DNA of 64,000 bases from Clostridium tetanomorphum (lineage in GTDB: Bacteria > Bacillota > Clostridia > Clostridiales > Clostridiaceae): positions 62,001-126,000 of the forward strand of contig NZ_JAGGKA010000010.1 in the NCBI RefSeq assembly GCF_017873215.1, written 5' to 3'. Shown piece by piece: positions 28,801 to 35,437 of the stretch. Position numbers and translations under genes: made by a program. The notes beneath the pieces were generated by a model. That model saw nothing but the letters and a program-made list of their open reading frames with translations, made no database searches and was not told the DNA's origin. How positions within the stretch are numbered: position 1 is the first letter of the stretch; each line of letters opens with the position of its first letter.

Positions 28801-29102
28801 TGGCTACTGCAAAAACAGCAAAACTTTTAAAGAATGAAGGAATAGAAGTAAAAGAGGTTAGAAAATTAAAGGAAGAACATCCAAATATCATAGATGTAGT
28901 TAAAAATGGAGAAGTGGATTTAGTAATAAACACTCCAACTAAGGGAAATGACTCAAAAAGAGATGGATTTCATATAAGAAGGGCAGCCATTGAAAGAAAT
29001 ATAGGAGTGATAACAGCATTAGATACATTTAAAGCTATGGTAGAAGTTAAAAGTAAGTGTATAAAAGAAGAAGAATTAAGAGTATATGATTTAGGAAAAT
29101 AG
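25896..29102 (+). CDS. carB: Carbamoyl-phosphate synthase large subunit
   Basis: ATG 25896 follows GGGAGGT. The 1068 residues match full-length CarB. Two homologous ATP-grasp halves each begin with a Rossmann-like start ([20 protein letters not shown] at about 11-30 and [20 protein letters not shown] at about 556-575), with a helical oligomerisation region between them and an MGS-like allosteric domain at about 935-1068. It makes carbamoyl phosphate from bicarbonate, ammonia and two ATP, with ammonia channelled from CarA. No lesion is seen. Presumed co-transcribed with carA and controlled by the attenuator upstream. Confidence 0.96.
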   Translation: MPLNKDIKKVLVIGSGPIVIGQAAEFDYSGTQACEALKEEGVEVVLINSNPATIMTDREVADKVYLEPLTVEFVEKVIAKERPDSLLAGMGGQTGLNLAVELYDKKILQKYGVNVIGTSIESIKEGEDRELFRSMMNRIGEPVIESEIITDMEAGKAFANKIGYPVIVRPAYTLGGTGGGIAKDEEELETILSLGLQLSTIGQVLLEKSVKGWKEIEYEVMRDSFGNCITVCNMENIDPVGIHTGDSIVVAPSQTLSDKEYQMLRTASINIINAVGIEGGCNVQFALNPNSFEYAVIEINPRVSRSSALASKATGYPIAKVAAKIALGYGLDEIKNAVTQKTYACFEPSLDYVVVKIPKWPFDKFQEADRVLGTKMMATGEVMAIGSNFEAAFLKGIRSLETGKYSLEHKKIKDLTISELKKRVMSPDDERIFALAEMLRREYREEKVAQITGIDKFFIKKFKKIVEEEQKLRGSSVDDLDKEWLYNLKKKGFSDKAIGDMLNVSPENIYRLRSIWNIKPVYKMVDTCGGEFEALSPYYYSTYESYDEVEVSDKRKVIVIGSGPIRIGQGIEFDYASVHCVKALKNMGIETIIINNNPETVSTDFDISDKLYFEPLTEEDVLNIIEKENPYGVILQFGGQTAIKLAKFLKEKNIKTLGTTSDQIDTAEDREKFDELLENLGIARPKGKGVWSIEEGLKEAEKLGFPVLVRPSFVLGGQGMEITHDEKELVYYLTQAFEKDKKNPILIDKYLMGREIEVDAISDGEDILIPGIMEHLERAGVHSGDSITMYPGPNLTKEIKEKVLQYTKKLALGIGIKGMINIQFIEFKGQLYVIEVNPRASRTVPYISKVSKVPIVDIATKVMLGEKLKNLGYGVDIYKEPELISVKVPVFSTQKLPNVEVCLGPEMRSTGEVLGVGKTIEEALYKGFLAANMYTKKEKGVILATINDHDKEEFLPIAKELSKLGFKFMATAKTAKLLKNEGIEVKEVRKLKEEHPNIIDVVKNGEVDLVINTPTKGNDSKRDGFHIRRAAIERNIGVITALDTFKAMVEVKSKCIKEEELRVYDLGK

Positions 29103-29112
29103 AATAAAATTA

Positions 29113-29150
29113 AAATAGGGAAAATCTAATTTGGATTTTCCTTATTTTTT
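29113..29150 (+). terminator. Terminator after carB
   Basis: AATAGGGAAAATC (29114-29126) pairs with GGATTTTCCTTATT (29133-29146), followed by a T-run to 29150. Confidence 0.8.
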
Positions 29151-29172
29151 TGAAAAAATAGGAAAGTTTTAT

Positions 29173-29201
29173 ATGACATTAGTTTAATTTGATATTATAA
29201 A
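29173..29201 (+). promoter_or_regulatory. Promoter candidate for the M15 peptidase/amidase operon
   Basis: ATGACA (29173-29178), 17 bases, TATAAA (29196-29201), about 100 bases ahead of the peptidase start. Both hexamers differ from consensus by one base. Confidence 0.4.
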
Positions 29202-29299
29202 TAAATTTATCCACACATATAATTTAAATCCCTGGTAAATATAATAAGAAGAAGATTTATTATAAATTCATACATAGGTTTAGAGAGGTGAAATAGATT

Positions 29300-30220
29300 A
29301 TGAAAAGAATAGTTTCACATATAATAGTATTTTTTTTATTAATTAGTCCAATATCTTTAGCAAGAGCAGAAAATACTATAAATAGAGATAACGAATTGTA
29401 TGAAATAAATATGAAACGAGATTTATTATGTTTAATGATGGCGTATCCAGAACATATTACCAATATTCAATATAAAGATGGATCGGTATATTTAGTGATG
29501 AAATCTGGAACAAAAATACTTTATGATGATAAAAGACAAAAGAATTTTCATGAGAAGTTGGCCAATCCAGATTTACAGGATATGATGGAAGAAATTTATC
29601 CACTATCGCCGGTAACAGGATTAATGGATGAGAATTTTGATCCTGGTCGTTATAGAGTTTATTCTCTGTTAAAAGATGTATATGGAAGTTCAAAAGGAGA
29701 AATAGAAAAAAACCTTACAGGAGTGAATTGTGGATATAAAAATTATCTATTTAACTCTAATAATAAGGCGGCAGAATCTTTAAAAAATGTTATGGAGGAA
29801 CTTATACCTTTGGCAGGTAAAAATATACATGTACAAAGATGTTTATATCCTACTAATGGTACTTATAATTACCGCGTAATTTCAGGAACAAATAGATTAA
29901 GTCCTCATGCTTTTGGAATAGCTATTGATTTAGCTAGGGATAAAAGAGACTATTGGAAGTGGGCGTCTAGAGAAGATGGAGAAAAGAGGCTACTTGATTA
30001 TTCTAAAAAAATGGTAGAAATATTTGAGGAAAATAACTTTGTATGGGGAGGAAAGTGGGGACATTTTGATATACTACATTTTGAATATAGACCTGAAATT
30101 ATTATAAAAGCTAAATATTTTACTAATAAAGATAATAATGATTTGTGGTATGAAGGAGCACCTTTAAATGATGTTTCTGTGAAGAATTATATAGAGAAAA
30201 TAAATGAAGTATTAAAATAA
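29300..30220 (+). CDS. Secreted M15-type peptidase (D-Ala-D-Ala carboxypeptidase/endopeptidase-like)
   Basis: A 306-residue protein with a signal peptide (KR, hydrophobic core, LARA cleavage region around residue 24). The C-terminal domain carries the M15 zinc-peptidase signature: H203 in PHAFGIAIDLA with D210, and H260 in ILHFEYRPE, the likely ligand set. The N-terminal ~100 residues are a family-specific domain of unknown role. Such enzymes cut peptide cross-links or stem peptides of cell-wall murein; the exact bond cannot be told. The ribosome site is AGAGGTG. It is 18 bases upstream of an amidase-domain gene, so the two probably form a cell-surface hydrolase operon. Confidence 0.85.
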   Translation: MKRIVSHIIVFFLLISPISLARAENTINRDNELYEINMKRDLLCLMMAYPEHITNIQYKDGSVYLVMKSGTKILYDDKRQKNFHEKLANPDLQDMMEEIYPLSPVTGLMDENFDPGRYRVYSLLKDVYGSSKGEIEKNLTGVNCGYKNYLFNSNNKAAESLKNVMEELIPLAGKNIHVQRCLYPTNGTYNYRVISGTNRLSPHAFGIAIDLARDKRDYWKWASREDGEKRLLDYSKKMVEIFEENNFVWGGKWGHFDILHFEYRPEIIIKAKYFTNKDNNDLWYEGAPLNDVSVKNYIEKINEVLK

Positions 30221-30238
30221 CAAAAGGGGAAGAGTACT

Positions 30239-31354
30239 ATGAGTTTATATAAAATAAAAAAGAAATATTTAAATTTTTTAAAAATCATGGTATGTATCAT
30301 TATAGTTTTAATAATACAGCAATTCGCATTAGGAAAAGCAACAACTTCAAATAATTACTCTGAAGACGAAATTACTGAAGCTATAGAACATATATTTGAA
30401 AATAGAAATAAAGCAATGTTAATAAGAGATTTAGAATTAATAGAATCTATTTATGACACTAATACTAAATATGGAACTTGGGCTTATGAACATGAGAAAA
30501 AGAAAATGCAGTATATTCATAATTGGGAGCAAAAGCAAGGGGTAAAATTTATTGATATAATACCCAAAGTAGTAGTTAGGAAAATTAGCAACAATAATGA
30601 AAGAATTTCTGCTAATCTTTTATGCTCTACAGAATACAAATATATATATGAAGATAAACCAGAAGTTGTTAACAGCTCTAGAATTGGTACTTATCATGTT
30701 TTACAATTAATAAACAGAGACGGTATATGGTTAGTAACTAAAGAATGGTATAAAGATCCCTTTGCAGATTCACTGTCTTTAGATAATTTAAAATTTGATG
30801 CTATAAAACAACACATATTATCTCAGGAAGGAAGAGATGTTTTAAATATTAATAAAAGACGAATAGATTCTATGGAATATGCAGAAAAGTTTTGTGGAGC
30901 GGCTACGGAAGAAAAATATGGATTTAAATATAATAAAAAATATAGAGATTACAATTCACAGGGAGGAGATTGTGCAAACTTTGCATCTCAAATATTATTT
31001 GAAGGAGGAAAGTTTAGGAAAAATTCCATATGGAATTATGATGGTGGAGGAGCATCGGCGGCTTGGGTTAATGCAGATAGATTTAAAGAGTATATGTTAA
31101 ATAGTGGAAGAGCTTCCGTGATTGCTTATGGTGGTTATGAAAAAGTATATAAAGCTTCCTATAAACTTTTACCTGGAGATTTTGTAGCATATGAAAAAAA
31201 AGGTGATATTACCCATATTTCTGTAGTAACAGGAGCTGATTCTAGAGGATATTCTTTAGTAACTTGCCATAACACAGATAGAAATAAAGTTCCTTGGGAC
31301 TTAGGATGGAGTAATAAAAATATAAAATTCTGGTTAATACGTGTTCATTATTAA
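30239..31354 (+). CDS. Exported protein with putative amidase (Amidase_6, papain-like) domain
   Basis: A 371-residue protein with a hydrophobic N-terminal segment (about residues 14-32) acting as signal peptide or anchor. Residues about 35-190 resemble the helical/beta region usual before this domain. The C-terminal domain has the catalytic Cys245 in GGDCANFASQ, His326 in THISVVTG, and ends LIRVHY, all typical of putative amidase domain (Amidase_6) proteins of clostridia. They are thought to be cysteine hydrolases acting on peptides or murein outside the cell; substrate unproven. Ribosome site AAGGGGAAG. Second gene of the operon starting at 29300. Confidence 0.82.
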   Translation: MSLYKIKKKYLNFLKIMVCIIIVLIIQQFALGKATTSNNYSEDEITEAIEHIFENRNKAMLIRDLELIESIYDTNTKYGTWAYEHEKKKMQYIHNWEQKQGVKFIDIIPKVVVRKISNNNERISANLLCSTEYKYIYEDKPEVVNSSRIGTYHVLQLINRDGIWLVTKEWYKDPFADSLSLDNLKFDAIKQHILSQEGRDVLNINKRRIDSMEYAEKFCGAATEEKYGFKYNKKYRDYNSQGGDCANFASQILFEGGKFRKNSIWNYDGGGASAAWVNADRFKEYMLNSGRASVIAYGGYEKVYKASYKLLPGDFVAYEKKGDITHISVVTGADSRGYSLVTCHNTDRNKVPWDLGWSNKNIKFWLIRVHY

Positions 31355-31416
31355 TTTTTTTTATACCCTATAAAATTAAAAAAATAAGTTGTATATATAT
31401 ATGTTAAGATAAGTGT

Positions 31417-31456
31417 TTAAGCTTCAGTTAGGGGAAATCTTCTTTCTGAAGCTTAA
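31417..31456 (+). other. Perfect 11-bp hairpin upstream of the kinase-like gene
   Basis: TTAAGCTTCAG (31417-31427) pairs perfectly with CTGAAGCTTAA (31446-31456) around an 18-base loop. No T-run follows, so termination of the upstream operon would be weak. It ends 47 bases before the kinase-like gene's start codon and could be an operator or leader structure. Confidence 0.45.
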
Positions 31457-31503
31457 TTATTGAATAAAAATAAATAAAACTTTATTACAATAAGAGGTGG
31501 AAT

Positions 31504-32184
31504 ATGTATAACAGCAAATATATTTTAGGAGAAGGAAAGGAATTAATAAAAGCGTTACCAAAGGAAGAGTTTGGAACTGTCTATATGGATCTAAAGTACA
31601 TAAAAGGACAAACCATTCAGAAATATGTGTGTAAAAATGAAGCTTTAGATACAAAAGATATATATAATATTATATCAGGTATATGTCATATAATAGAATA
31701 TTTGGATGATTTAAATCAGACTATTTCATATAAGGATTTAAATCCTAATAAGATAATAATAACTCCAAATAATAAAATATTTATAGTAGATATTGATATG
31801 TATAAAAATGATAATATGGTTAATGACAAATATAAAGCTATAAATAGTATAGGTAAAATTATGTATTTTATGGCTACAGGTAAAATGCCATTTACAGATT
31901 TAGAACCTTTGGTAAGTGAAAATTATGGAAATAATATAGATTATAATTTAAAAAGAATAATTCAAAAATGCTTTGAAATAAATATAAGTAAAAGATATGT
32001 TTCTATAGAAGAATTGAATAGAGAGATTATAATAGAGTTATTAAAGAAAAGCAAACAAAGAGAAACTATAGATGTAAGTTATTTAAATAATAATATACAT
32101 AGAGAAGAACATACTAGAAGGAAAAATTCCAACAAAATCACTATAAGAGGAGTTATTATGAATTTATTATCTTTTATTCAATAA
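31504..32184 (+). CDS. Kinase-like C-lobe protein, apparently without an N-lobe
   Basis: A 226-residue protein with AAGAGGTGG before ATG 31504. Residues about 60-180 read like the C-terminal lobe of a eukaryotic-type Ser/Thr kinase: ISYKDLNPNKIII replaces the HRDLKPxNI catalytic loop (His to Tyr, Asp kept), IFIVDIDMY replaces the DFG segment (Asp kept), and KAINSIGKIMYFMATGKMPF matches helix F onward. The first ~50 residues are too short for an N-lobe, and no glycine-rich loop or VAIK lysine is seen. It may be a pseudokinase, a remnant of a longer kinase, or a minimal kinase-like binding protein. The tail (190-226) is basic. No cognate neighbour is evident. Confidence 0.6.
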   Translation: MYNSKYILGEGKELIKALPKEEFGTVYMDLKYIKGQTIQKYVCKNEALDTKDIYNIISGICHIIEYLDDLNQTISYKDLNPNKIIITPNNKIFIVDIDMYKNDNMVNDKYKAINSIGKIMYFMATGKMPFTDLEPLVSENYGNNIDYNLKRIIQKCFEINISKRYVSIEELNREIIIELLKKSKQRETIDVSYLNNNIHREEHTRRKNSNKITIRGVIMNLLSFIQ

Positions 32185-32332
32185 AAAAAAGTAAGAAATA
32201 AGTATTATTAATAAAAAATAAGTATAAATATATTGAAAATTATATATATTTAGTATATAATTAAATTGAAATAAATTTTCAACATAAGTAAAATTATTAC
32301 ATTATCATGAATAGTTAAGGGGGAATGGGAAA

Positions 32333-32605
32333 ATGAAAAATGTAAATGAAATAGTAGAATTAATAAAATCAGGTAAAGTTAACTTAGAACTTATAGATGA
32401 TCGTGTAACAAATCAAAAAAAACTTGAAATGGTAGATGGAAGTGGTTTTGAAAAATTATGTGAATTTAGTGATGAAGAATATTTTAAAGCATTATATAAA
32501 AAAGATGAAAAATATTTTTATGCAGAAAGACAATATTGTGCCGATAATGCATTTACAGGTTCTTGTGAACTTCAATATGATAAATTGTATGAAGTTGAAG
32601 TGTAA
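32333..32605 (+). CDS. Small protein of unknown function (90 aa)
   Basis: Preceded by AAGGGGGAA at a good distance from ATG 32333, and followed by a strong terminator, so it looks like a real single-gene unit. It begins with a helical NEIVELIKSGKVNLELI and has two cysteines near the end (YCADNAFTGSC) in an acidic, aromatic context. No signal peptide or membrane span. I do not recognise the family. The 148 bases before it are AT-rich with no clear promoter. Confidence 0.65.
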   Translation: MKNVNEIVELIKSGKVNLELIDDRVTNQKKLEMVDGSGFEKLCEFSDEEYFKALYKKDEKYFYAERQYCADNAFTGSCELQYDKLYEVEV

Positions 32606-32644
32606 TTATTTATCTAGCAGTGTAGTATTTAGTATAAGATAAAT

Positions 32645-32686
32645 AAAAAATATCCATTGAATATTAGATTCAATGGATATTTTTTT
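32645..32686. terminator. Bidirectional terminator
   Basis: ATATCCATTGAAT (32650-32662) pairs perfectly with ATTCAATGGATAT (32668-32680), flanked by A-run and T-run on both sides. It serves the 90-aa gene (+) and the PAS gene (-), which converge here. Confidence 0.88.
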
Positions 32687-32693
32687 ACTATAT

Positions 32694-34244
32694 TTAAATT
32701 GCTTTATGCTTAGTTATATCAACTATAATACCATCCCATAATATGCTATCATCATTCATTTTAGAGGGAATTGAATCTAATTGAATCCATTTAATATTGT
32801 CATTAATCACTATTCTACCAGTCCAATTTAATGAAGTTAAGTTTTCTTTGGAAAATTGAAAAGCTTTTTTAAAGTTATCTAAATCTTCATTATGAATCTT
32901 TTCTAGGAAAAGATTAGGATTGGTTTTTAAGGCTGTTGGAGTTATATTAAATATTTTAATTACTGCTACATTTACATAGGTGAATGAAAGTTCACCTTGG
33001 GAAGAAAGACAAAGTTGAAAAATCATTCCAGGAATATTTTGTGTTATAGTAGTATATTTTTGATTAGTTTCATATAAGGAATTTTTAATATTTTTTTGTA
33101 CTGTAATATCTTCTCCTAATACAATAAAGTTTGATATTTCATTTTTTTCATCAAAAATAGGAGAAATTACTGCTGATTCCCAATAAGATTCACCATTCTT
33201 TTTTATATTTAAAAATTCACCACGCCAAGTCTTTCCGGAATTTATGGTAGATAATAAATAATTATATTCGTAGGAAGTAGTTTCTTTTGGTTTCAATATT
33301 TTTAAGGGAGTGCCTAATACTTCTTCACAAGAATATCCTGTGACATCTGAAAATCTAGGGTTTACATATTCTATAGTACCTGACTTATCTGTTATAGCTA
33401 TTGAGGTATAGCTGTTTTCTATAGCTTTTTTGAATTTTATAAGTTCTTTCTCGGCTATTTTTCTATCTGTAATATCTTCTATTTGAGATATAATATAAAT
33501 GGGGTTATCTGAATCATTAAATATTGCACAACCAGAAATTTTTCCAAATATAAGTTGCCCGTTTTTAGAAACATATCTTTTTTCTAGAGAAAATTCCGAA
33601 ATCTCTTTACTGCAAATTAGTTTTAAAATTTCATTAGTTTTTTCTATATCATCATTATAAGTAAGATCTTGTATTTTCATATTTGATAATTCTTCAGGTG
33701 TATAATTAAGCATATTAATAAAAGCTTTATTAAATTTAAGCAACTTACCATGTAAGGAAATATGAATTTGGCCAACTAATGAGTTTTCAAAAGAAGACTT
33801 ATAGAGTCTTTCACTATCACTTAAGGCCAATTGAAATTTTTTATTTTCTGTTATATCTATCATTTTAATTAATATGTTAATAATTTCTCCGGATTCATTA
33901 ATAATAGGGTTTAAATTAAAGGAAAACCAAAAATCTTCCTTGAAGCTATTGGTTAATTTTAATTGAAAATCTATAGATACACCATTTAGAGCTTTATCTA
34001 AATTTTCTTTAAAAAATGGTGAATTGAAATCTTTATGATATTCGAATATATATTGTCCAATTTCTAAATCTTTTTCAAAAATAGATTTTAGATTATTTTT
34101 TGATAAAGTATTAAATGTATGTATTTTTAGATATGTATCCAGTATGATGTAATAATTACTGGATGCGTTAAAAATAGACTGTAATTTAGTGTTTCCTAAG
34201 ATTAAATGGTTTTCTACATTTTGTAAATAAAGATTATTATCCAT
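32694..34244 (-). CDS. PAS-only sensory protein with four PAS/PAC units and no output domain
   Basis: A 516-residue cytosolic protein made of four PAS-like units, at about 15-135, 140-265, 268-385 and 390-516. PAC-type ends are seen at IDITENKK, IEDITDRK, GEDITVQK and VDITKHKAI. The third is the most canonical (TDKSGTIEYVNPRFSDVTGYS). The protein stops right after the fourth PAC; no histidine kinase, GGDEF, EAL or other effector follows, and the terminator is 8 bases away. PAS domains bind small ligands or cofactors, but no Cys/His cofactor signature stands out. The start is set by AGGAGT ten bases upstream on the minus strand. It may act through protein contacts, or have lost its effector. 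Confidence 0.85.
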   Translation of the reverse strand: MDNNLYLQNVENHLILGNTKLQSIFNASSNYYIILDTYLKIHTFNTLSKNNLKSIFEKDLEIGQYIFEYHKDFNSPFFKENLDKALNGVSIDFQLKLTNSFKEDFWFSFNLNPIINESGEIINILIKMIDITENKKFQLALSDSERLYKSSFENSLVGQIHISLHGKLLKFNKAFINMLNYTPEELSNMKIQDLTYNDDIEKTNEILKLICSKEISEFSLEKRYVSKNGQLIFGKISGCAIFNDSDNPIYIISQIEDITDRKIAEKELIKFKKAIENSYTSIAITDKSGTIEYVNPRFSDVTGYSCEEVLGTPLKILKPKETTSYEYNYLLSTINSGKTWRGEFLNIKKNGESYWESAVISPIFDEKNEISNFIVLGEDITVQKNIKNSLYETNQKYTTITQNIPGMIFQLCLSSQGELSFTYVNVAVIKIFNITPTALKTNPNLFLEKIHNEDLDNFKKAFQFSKENLTSLNWTGRIVINDNIKWIQLDSIPSKMNDDSILWDGIIVDITKHKAI

Positions 34245-34564
34245 TAAGCATCCAACTCCTATAATGCAGTTATAATAATTTTTTAAATTATATAGATTTG
34301 TAAATCAAATAAGTTGCTAATTAATTTTTTATAGTATATATAGAATAAAAAAATATATCAATGAAATTATACCAATAAATCCACAAAATTTATAGTTCTT
34401 TTTTATTTTATTAATTATCGGCTACAATAAATTATTGTTTTATATTCTTTTAAAGTAAATTTATTCTAAAGAACAATATTGGACATATATTAAGAGTTTA
34501 AGCTATAATAAAATAAATACAATGTATTATATAGATAAAAATATGATTTCAGGAGATGGTAATA
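34245..34564. promoter_or_regulatory. Divergent intergenic region (PAS gene / helical protein gene)
   Basis: About 320 bases without a gene, very AT-rich. TATAAT at 34504-34509, with TGGACA (34480-34485) 18 bases upstream, is a possible promoter for the gene at 34565. No repeat or RNA element was recognised. Confidence 0.3.
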
Positions 34565-35047
34565 TTGTCATATACAGCAATAGATTTGCTAGATAAAGTT
34601 ATTTATATTAGCGAAAGTAAAAAGGCAATATGTAGCGTTTTTATGAATGAAAAAAGTAAAAATAATAATATTCGCGTGATGATGAATATATTTATTAAAA
34701 ATTTAAATAAAAGTATACAATATTATAAAAATTTAAAAGAAGAAATTAAGAATTTACCTTTAGAAGAGATAGATTTTGTTATATATGACAAAATATCATT
34801 TTTAATAGATACATTTAATCGTAAAGAAATTGTAACAGAATCTATGAGTGCTAAAGATATTTTAGAGTGTTGTTTAAACTTCCAAAAGGATACATTAGCT
34901 CTCTATATTGATATTCAAGGAAGATTAATAAAAAATGAAAATGATGTGAAAGCAAAGACTTATAAAATTATTGAGGATATGATAAGGGAAAAAGAAAAAT
35001 ATGTAAAAGATTTGGAAGAGTTTTCTAATAAGTATTTGAAAAAATAG
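34565..35047 (+). CDS. Small all-helical protein, possibly ferritin/rubrerythrin-like
   Basis: The start is taken at TTG 34565, nine bases after AGGAG (34551-34555); the ATG at 34556 directly abuts that site and cannot use it. The 160 residues are predicted almost entirely helical with four amphipathic segments. The last, EKEKYVKDLEEFSNKYLKK, is reminiscent of the closing helix of ferritin-like four-helix bundles. A clear ExxH set is not visible, so metal binding is doubtful. No membrane span. It stands alone between a divergent promoter region and a hairpin terminator. Family not recognised with confidence. Confidence 0.6.
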   Translation: MSYTAIDLLDKVIYISESKKAICSVFMNEKSKNNNIRVMMNIFIKNLNKSIQYYKNLKEEIKNLPLEEIDFVIYDKISFLIDTFNRKEIVTESMSAKDILECCLNFQKDTLALYIDIQGRLIKNENDVKAKTYKIIEDMIREKEKYVKDLEEFSNKYLKK

Positions 35048-35061
35048 AATAAAGTTTATAG

Positions 35062-35112
35062 AAAACACTATTAATGGTATTGAAAATAATAATCATTAAT
35101 AGTGTTTTATTT
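35062..35112 (+). terminator. Terminator after the helical protein gene
   Basis: AAAACACTATTAATG (35062-35076) pairs perfectly with CATTAATAGTGTTTT (35094-35108), the T-rich end running into ATTTAT. The following 177 bases up to the adhE promoter are AT-rich and featureless. Confidence 0.75.
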
Positions 35113-35289
35113 ATAAGAAAATACATAAATAGCTTTGTTTAAAAAATAACAATTATAGAAGGGAAAAATAAGTTTAAATTGTTAAAATATAAACTAATAA
35201 ACACAATAAAAACAAATAATAATAAGAGTAAATGGATAATAAATGAATTAAATTTAGTGTAAATCCTTTAAAATCGTAATAAAATGTAA

Positions 35290-35324
35290 TTGTAATATTT
35301 AAAAGATTGTTATATAATTAACAT
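35290..35324 (+). promoter_or_regulatory. adhE promoter with Rex-like operator on the -10 box
   Basis: TTGTAA (35290-35295), 17 bases, TATAAT (35313-35318). Overlapping the -10 box is TTGTTATATAATTAACAT (35307-35324), which matches the clostridial Rex consensus TTGTTAANNNNTTAACAA at 12 of 14 fixed positions. Rex is an NADH/NAD+-sensing repressor known to control adhE in clostridia; binding here would block RNA polymerase directly until NADH rises. Confidence 0.75.
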
Positions 35325-35332
35325 AATAAATA

Positions 35333-35365
35333 ATTCAATAAATATTGTGATAATATTTATTGAAT
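35333..35365 (+). promoter_or_regulatory. Perfect 14-bp palindrome in the adhE leader
   Basis: ATTCAATAAATATT (35333-35346), spacer GTGAT, then its exact reverse complement (35352-35365), starting about 8 bases after the expected transcription start. It could be a second operator or an mRNA 5' hairpin. No T-run follows. The half-site TTTATTGAAT also occurs in the palindrome before the decarboxylase gene. Confidence 0.6.
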
Positions 35366-35437
35366 AAGATTGATAAAAAAAACACAAAGTTTTTGTTAAA
35401 TGATGAATGTAAAAATAATTAAAAGGAGTGCTTAATA

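Noticed and set aside
30879-31100. 73-codon plus-strand open frame inside the amidase gene.
   Set aside because: Different frame within the catalytic region of a well-supported gene; no independent ribosome site.
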